NCBI RefSeq assembly: GCF_014640315.1
Contig: NZ_BMGS01000012.1
Coordinates: 46,376-110,375 of the forward strand
Length of the DNA stretch: 64,000 nt
Direction of reading: 5' to 3'
From: Hymenobacter glacieicola
GTDB lineage: Bacteria > Bacteroidota > Bacteroidia > Cytophagales > Hymenobacteraceae
The notes beneath the pieces are model-generated. The model was given only the letters and a program-made list of their open reading frames with translations. It searched no databases and had not been told where the DNA came from. The first letter of the stretch is position 1; each line of letters opens with the position of its first letter. Positions 59,684 through 64,000 of this stretch are shown here, piece after piece. The position numbers were made by a program, and so were the translations under genes.

Positions 59684-59852
59684 CTTGCCCTACCGTCGGT
59701 AGCTTCACGTGGGGGAAGCGGAGCGGGAGGCTTCCCCCACGGCGTCTCTGTTCACGCGGCCCGAGGGAATGTTCTTCAACAACTCCTTCAGCACCCAGCG
59801 CGGTAGCACGCGCTTTAAAGGGTTTGGTAAGAAGCAGTTGCGAATCGGTAGC
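59684..59852 (-). pseudogene. Decayed fragment of the clpB 3' end
   Basis: About 169 bases on the minus strand still resemble the last ~55 codons of the intact clpB (60996-61170 region). A plus-strand reading gives 'TRPEGMFFNNSFSTQRGSTR' against 'TRPERMSFDSSFSTKRCSTR' from the real clpB, and the minus-strand reading ends 'VKLPTVG' against 'VELPTVG' of ClpB. The frame is disrupted by indels, so it encodes nothing useful. It sits just after a module gene, as the intact clpB 3' end does (60996), which points to a duplicated 'module gene plus clpB tail' unit. Confidence 0.8.
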
Positions 59853-59958
59853 CGGAATGGAGCAGAAAGCTACCACTACTTGGAGTTTCCGACTGGTCAG
59901 GTTAGCCAGTATATTGCCTCATTCCGTTGCCCTCATTTTATCAATTCACCATGAGTTT

Positions 59959-60894
59959 ATGCTAGTGCGCCTTCTCTGCATCATTTCTATGCTGGCCGCC
60001 GGTGCTGCTGCTGCGAGCGGGCAAGCCCTGCCCGCTGCCACCACCTCTCCAGTCCCGGCGGCTGTTCCAGCAACCGTTGCAACTACTGCCCTGACCCGAG
60101 CCGATACTGCCCGGGCTGTGCATGAGTTGTTCCGAAGCCGGCGCGGGGGTGGCTTTGGGTGGCTGGCCCTGGGTTCAGCGGGCATGCTCGCCTCCATCTT
60201 GCCAGCTCAGCAGTCCACCAGCGCCGGCGTCTGGACGCCTGGCGTAGTAGCCGGCACCGCATTTGTTGGCATTGGGCTAAATAAACGCATTCAGTTTCGG
60301 CGAAGCCGGGAGCGGCTCGTATTGCGCGAACTGGCCGCCACGGGCCACTTGCCAATCAGCATCAGCCGGCGTTTGAAGGGCAATTTTTTGCCTGTGCACG
60401 GCACTGCTTCCGACCATAATCCGCTGCTGGCGAAGGGAGTGGTGCCGGCCGGTCCTGCACGCAGCACTCCGGCTCCTACCCCTGCTCAGGCACTAGCTGA
60501 TGCCCAGCTGGACACGCTTGATGCCGTGCAAGGATTGTTCAACGCCAAGCGCCTAGGGGGGCAGCTGCCTATTCTGCTGGCGCTGCCAGGGTTGCGCCTC
60601 ATGACCGGTTCCGACGCCGGCAGTAACTCTACCTCGCCCTACGGCCCCACGCAAAGCAGCGAGCCTTCCGGGGGCCAGGTAGCCGCGGGCCTGTTTTTAA
60701 CAGCCGGTGGGCTTACCTACATGCTCTTGCACAATGCTCCGTATTCAGACGCTAAGTTTGCCGAACTGCGCGCCAGCTACCTGGCCGGCAAGCCATTGCC
60801 CCCGGCTCTCCGTGCCCGGCTAAAGGAAAAGCACGTCGCTTCGGGGCGGGCCTACCGCGCCCGACTGGAACGCAAAGCCGCCCGCCGCCGGTAG
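59959..60894 (+). CDS. Unrecognised exported protein with two 'GKPLP' modules
   Basis: A 311-residue protein with a signal peptide ('LLCIISMLAAGAAAASGQA') and a Pro/Thr/Ala linker. Module 1 (~48-144) has 'DTARAVHELFRSRRGGG' and ends 'GHLPISISRRLKGNF'; module 2 (~184-292) has 'DTLDAVQGLFNAKRLGG' and ends 'AGKPLPPALRARLKEK'. Each module has a hydrophobic Gly-rich middle that could be a membrane or beta region. The ending is very basic. The neighbouring gene at 59041 has one copy of the same module. Start ATG 59959; the frame is open further up (59824) but reads into the clpB fragment. It is followed by a strong terminator and then clpB on the other strand. No function known. Confidence 0.65.
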   Translation: MLVRLLCIISMLAAGAAAASGQALPAATTSPVPAAVPATVATTALTRADTARAVHELFRSRRGGGFGWLALGSAGMLASILPAQQSTSAGVWTPGVVAGTAFVGIGLNKRIQFRRSRERLVLRELAATGHLPISISRRLKGNFLPVHGTASDHNPLLAKGVVPAGPARSTPAPTPAQALADAQLDTLDAVQGLFNAKRLGGQLPILLALPGLRLMTGSDAGSNSTSPYGPTQSSEPSGGQVAAGLFLTAGGLTYMLLHNAPYSDAKFAELRASYLAGKPLPPALRARLKEKHVASGRAYRARLERKAARRR

Positions 60895-60936
60895 GGTTGG
60901 CTCTAATCCTGCGTCTACCGCAGATTCAATGATACC

Positions 60937-60985
60937 GCAAACAAAAAAGCCTCGCCGATACTAACCAGCGAGGCTTTTTTGTTTG
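60937..60985. terminator. Bidirectional terminator between the module gene and clpB
   Basis: A perfect 19-base inverted repeat (60937-60955 with 60967-60985) with six A and six T inside the arms. Confidence 0.92.
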
Positions 60986-60995
60986 CACTCAACGC

Positions 60996-63614
60996 TTACC
61001 CCACAGTTGGGAGCTCCACGTTTACAAAGCGGATCTGGTCATCTTCCAGTACGGCTTCCACTACGGCGTCCTTGCTCACGCGACCCGAAAGGATGTCCTT
61101 CGACAGCTCATTCAGCACCAAGCGCTGCAGTACACGCTTCAAGGGACGGGCACCGAACTGCGGATCGAAGCCCTGCTCCCCGAGGTGTTCCAGCACCTCA
61201 TCGGTAGCTTCCAGCCGGATACCGGCTTCTTCCAGGCGCTGCTGAATCTGCTTGAACTGAATGTCCACAATCTTGCGGATTTCCCGGCGCTTTAGGGGCT
61301 GGAACATCACAATCTCGTCGATGCGGTTCAGGAACTCGGGGCGCATGTGCTGCTTCAGTCGCTCCACCACTTCCTCGCGGGTGCGGTCCACCACCTCGTC
61401 GTGGTTGTACTCATTCAGCTCCTTGAAGTTTTTCTGGATGATGTCGGCCCCCGTGTTTGAGGTCATGATGATGATGGTGTTCTTGAAGTTCGCCACCCGG
61501 CCTTTGTTGTCGGTGAGGCGACCATCATCCAGCACTTGCAGCAAAATGTTGAACACGTCGGGGTGGGCCTTCTCGATTTCGTCGAGCAGAATCACCGAGT
61601 ACGGCTTGCGGCGTACGGCCTCGGTCAGCTGGCCGCCTTCATCGTAGCCCACGTAGCCGGGAGGCGCCCCAATCAGGCGCGATACGGCATGGCGCTCCTG
61701 GTACTCGCTCATGTCGATGCGCACCATGCTGTTCTCATCGTTGAACAAGTACTCGGCCAAGGCCTTGGCCAGCTCGGTTTTACCCACACCGGTAGTACCC
61801 AGGAAGATAAACGAGCCAATCGGCCGCTTGGGGTCCTGCAAGCCCGCCCGGGAGCGGCGCACGGCATCGGAAATAGCCGCAATAGCCTCACTCTGGCCGG
61901 CTACGCGCTTGCCTAGTTCAGCTTCCAGGTTCAGCAGCTTCTCGCGGTCCGACTGCAGCATCTTGCTCACCGGAATGCCGGTCCACTTGGCTACCACCTC
62001 AGCAATGTCCTCAGAGGTCACCACTTCCTGCAGCATCGAGCCGCCGTCCTTGCCTTTGTCGGCTTCGGCCTGGGCCTGTAGCTCCTTTAGCTTGGCTTCG
62101 GCTTCCTGAATTTTGCCGTAGCGCAGTTCCGCCACGCGGCCGTAGTCGCCCTGGCGTTCGGCCTGTTCGGCTTCCAGCTTGTAGCGCTCAATGTTCTCTT
62201 TCTCGGTCTGAATGCTGGTGAGGGCCGATTTCTCGTTTTCCCACTGGGCTTTCAACGAGTCGCGCTTGGCGGTCAGCTCGCTCAGTTCTTTGTTGAGCAC
62301 ACTTTCCCGGTCGTGGTTTTCTTCCCGGCGGATGGCTTCGCGCTCAATTTCCAGCTGCATAATGCGGCGCTGCACCTCGTCGAGCTCCACGGGCATGGAG
62401 TTCAGCTCAATCCGCAGCTTAGCGGCGGCCTCGTCCATCAGGTCAATGGCCTTGTCGGGCAGGAACCGGTCGGTGATGTAGCGGCTTGACAGCTCTACGG
62501 CAGCAATTACGGCGTCATCCGTAATCCGCACGCCGTGGTGCAGCTCGTACTTTTCCTTGATGCCGCGCATGATGCTGATGGCGTCCTCAATAGTCGGCTC
62601 ATCCACCATCACGGCCTGGAAACGGCGCTCCAGAGCCTTGTCCTTCTCAATGTACTTCTGGTACTCCTTGAGGGTAGTGGCCCCGATGGAGTGCAGCTCG
62701 CCGCGGGCCAAAGCGGGCTTGAGCAGGTTGGCGGCGTCCATAGCGCCTTCGCCCCCACCGCCGGCCCCAATCAGGGTGTGCATCTCGTCGATGAACAGAA
62801 TGATCTGGCCTTCGGAGTCGGTAACTTCCTTGATGACGGACTTGAGGCGCTCCTCGAACTCGCCCTTGTACTTGGCGCCCGCAATGAGCAGGCCCATGTC
62901 CAGGGACATGATGATTTTGTCCTGGAGGTTTTCGGGCACGTCGCCGGCCACGATGCGCTGGGCCAGGCCCTCCACGATGGCGGTTTTACCAACGCCCGGC
63001 TCGCCGAGCAGCACCGGGTTGTTCTTGGTGCGGCGGCTCAGAATCTGCAGTACGCGGCGGATTTCCTCGTCGCGGCCGATAACCGGGTCCATCTTGCCGG
63101 TACGCACCTGCTCGTTGAGGTTGCGGGCGTAACGGTTGAGGCTCTGGTACTGATCTTCGGCGGTCTGCGAAGTTACCTTGCGGCCCCCGCGCAGCTCCTT
63201 AATGGCGGCTTTCAGGTCCTTTTCGTTAAAGCCGGCGTCCTTCATAAGGGTAGCCACGGCGTCCTTACCGCCCACCAGCCCCAGCAGCAGGTGCTCCACC
63301 GACACATATTCATCGTCAAACTCTTTCAGAAAGCCGGTAGCGCGTTGCAGAGCGGCGGCCGCTTCGTTGGAGAGGTAGGGCGAACCGCCGCTTACTTTGG
63401 GGTAGCCCGTTACAATGGCATCGAGGCGGGGCGTGAGGATGTTCAGGTTCACGCCCAGCTTCTTGGCCAGAAACGACAGCACGTTCTCGTCGCTCTGGAA
63501 GAGGCCCTTCAGCAAGTGGCCGGTTTCAATGGCCTGTTGCTGGTTGCCCCCGGCAATTTCAGTGGCCTTCTGCACGGCCTCCTGTGCCTTGATGGTATAG
63601 TTATTAAAGTTCAT
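60996..63614 (-). CDS. clpB: ATP-dependent disaggregase ClpB
   Basis: An 872-residue Hsp100 chaperone that pulls proteins out of aggregates with DnaK. Order: N domain (~1-145), AAA1 with Walker A 'GEPGVGKT' (204-211) and Walker B 'IILFIDEMHTLIG', the long coiled middle domain (~400-530), AAA2 with Walker A 'GTTGVGKTE' and 'VILLDEIEKAHP', and a C-terminal tail ending 'VELPTVG'. The coiled middle domain tells it from ClpA/ClpC. No CIRCE element is seen upstream. It is the only gene in its unit within the window. Confidence 0.97.
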   Translation of the reverse strand: MNFNNYTIKAQEAVQKATEIAGGNQQQAIETGHLLKGLFQSDENVLSFLAKKLGVNLNILTPRLDAIVTGYPKVSGGSPYLSNEAAAALQRATGFLKEFDDEYVSVEHLLLGLVGGKDAVATLMKDAGFNEKDLKAAIKELRGGRKVTSQTAEDQYQSLNRYARNLNEQVRTGKMDPVIGRDEEIRRVLQILSRRTKNNPVLLGEPGVGKTAIVEGLAQRIVAGDVPENLQDKIIMSLDMGLLIAGAKYKGEFEERLKSVIKEVTDSEGQIILFIDEMHTLIGAGGGGEGAMDAANLLKPALARGELHSIGATTLKEYQKYIEKDKALERRFQAVMVDEPTIEDAISIMRGIKEKYELHHGVRITDDAVIAAVELSSRYITDRFLPDKAIDLMDEAAAKLRIELNSMPVELDEVQRRIMQLEIEREAIRREENHDRESVLNKELSELTAKRDSLKAQWENEKSALTSIQTEKENIERYKLEAEQAERQGDYGRVAELRYGKIQEAEAKLKELQAQAEADKGKDGGSMLQEVVTSEDIAEVVAKWTGIPVSKMLQSDREKLLNLEAELGKRVAGQSEAIAAISDAVRRSRAGLQDPKRPIGSFIFLGTTGVGKTELAKALAEYLFNDENSMVRIDMSEYQERHAVSRLIGAPPGYVGYDEGGQLTEAVRRKPYSVILLDEIEKAHPDVFNILLQVLDDGRLTDNKGRVANFKNTIIIMTSNTGADIIQKNFKELNEYNHDEVVDRTREEVVERLKQHMRPEFLNRIDEIVMFQPLKRREIRKIVDIQFKQIQQRLEEAGIRLEATDEVLEHLGEQGFDPQFGARPLKRVLQRLVLNELSKDILSGRVSKDAVVEAVLEDDQIRFVNVELPTVG

Positions 63615-63794
63615 GGTTGCTAAGATCTAGGTAGGTGCTTCGGGTTAGGAAGTTCTACGACATGCTTAGCAAACGGGGTGCAGATATGATTTCACTGACT
63701 TTTTGTCGGCTTTTGTTAATCTAAATCAATATAAATTAGACAATTTGCCATACATTGGCCCAACGCGCCACTTAAGCTTCATTTTTCCCTTTTA

Positions 63795-63929
63795 ATGCCT
63801 ACTATGAGTCTCTTCAAGAAAGTATTGTTAAGCGTTGAATCGTCATTTCTAGGGAAATCTCCTGACTACTCTTATGGCCTAATAAGGATGTCCGGTGTTG
63901 ATAAAATGTTAAAAGCAGGGTGGTGGTAA
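63795..63929 (+). CDS. Possible small protein, 44 residues
   Basis: ATG at 63795 opens a 44-codon frame ending TAA at 63927-63929: it starts 'MPTMSLFKKVLLSVESSFLG' and ends 'MLKAGWW'. A shorter form starts at the fourth codon. Codon use is AT-rich like the surrounding gap. No known family; it could be chance. Confidence 0.25.
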   Translation: MPTMSLFKKVLLSVESSFLGKSPDYSYGLIRMSGVDKMLKAGWW

Positions 63930-63941
63930 AATAGCAGGTGA

Positions 63942-64000
63942 TTAGCCGTCTGCTTCTATGCGTTGGTTATGCGCATCGATGACGAGTTGCAAGCGGATGC
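63942..64000 (-). CDS. Possible 3' end of a gene running in from the right
   Basis: On the minus strand a frame open from the window edge ends at TAA (63942-63944), with last residues 'IRLQLVIDAHNQRIEADG'. A plus-strand frame starting at ATG 63969 overlaps it. Too short to choose between them. Confidence 0.2.
   Translation of the reverse strand, partial: IRLQLVIDAHNQRIEADG

Larger units (their letters stand above)
63615..64000. other. AT-rich gap upstream of clpB to the window end
   Basis: 386 bases with much lower GC than the rest (for example ctaaatcaatataaattag). No exact TAnnTTTG for clpB found. It holds only the two weak coding candidates listed separately. Confidence 0.4.

Noticed and set aside
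62535..63623. A 362-codon open frame on the plus strand
   Set aside because: Fully opposite clpB, no recognisable motifs.
60996..63680. CIRCE (HrcA) or other heat-shock operator before clpB
   Set aside because: No CIRCE-like inverted repeat was found in the upstream sequence.

Overview
The window looks like a chromosomal segment of a GC-rich member of the Bacteroidota, most likely a Hymenobacter-like species (Cytophagales, Hymenobacteraceae). This is inferred from several signs: a type IX secretion protein (PorZ) and a cargo protein with a type A C-terminal sorting domain; many FKBP lipoproteins; a short NuoG; promoters of the Bacteroidota type (TTTG, about 19 nt, TAnnTTTG); and few Shine-Dalgarno sites. 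I saw no rRNA, tRNA, CRISPR array, complete insertion sequence or prophage. The species call is an inference because no search could be run.

Layout. 1-3.6 kb: end of thymidine kinase (tdk), porZ and recO on the plus strand. 3.7-9.7 kb: five-plus FKBP prolyl isomerase genes (six genes, seven clear FKBP domains) and the DHH phosphoesterase nrnA on the minus strand, with ndk divergent. 10.5-15.8 kb: minus-strand AAA ATPase, nucleoside-type MFS transporter, superoxide dismutase, tadA and two small exported proteins. 16.1-19.5 kb: aspS and a DUF937/OmpA membrane protein on the plus strand. 19.6-38.3 kb: all complex I genes on the minus strand. 38.4-53.5 kb: metabolic and surface genes (Uma2 nuclease-fold protein, proline catabolism enzyme, GH43 glycosidase, dNMP kinase, YjjG, ferredoxin, ArsR, type II NADH dehydrogenase, S9 and M1 peptidases, HupE-like protein). 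53.7-64 kb: a 1253-residue T9SS cargo, a beta-propeller lipoprotein, two members of an unrecognised protein family, clpB and the start of an AT-rich gap.

The main system is respiratory complex I. It is not one operon. nuoA-nuoJ starts from a textbook promoter at 38354-38384 and ends at a strong terminator just after nuoJ. Then come five unrelated genes in both orientations, and nuoK-nuoL-(small membrane protein)-nuoM-nuoN restarts with its own -7 element. NuoG is the short form with the Fe-S region only. A small protein of the superinfection-immunity (Imm) family lies between nuoL and nuoM with its stop overlapping the nuoM start. A single-subunit NADH dehydrogenase (45.5-46.9 kb) gives a second NADH entry route.

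The most unusual material outside known genes is of two kinds. First, many intergenic gaps, including four or five inside the nuo operon, hold long imperfect inverted repeats of several sequence families. Second, near 59.7 kb there is a decayed copy of the clpB 3' end, lying between two genes that share a repeated module ending in a 'GKPLPxxLRxRLKxKF'-like motif. This suggests an old tandem duplication of a 'module gene plus clpB tail' segment.
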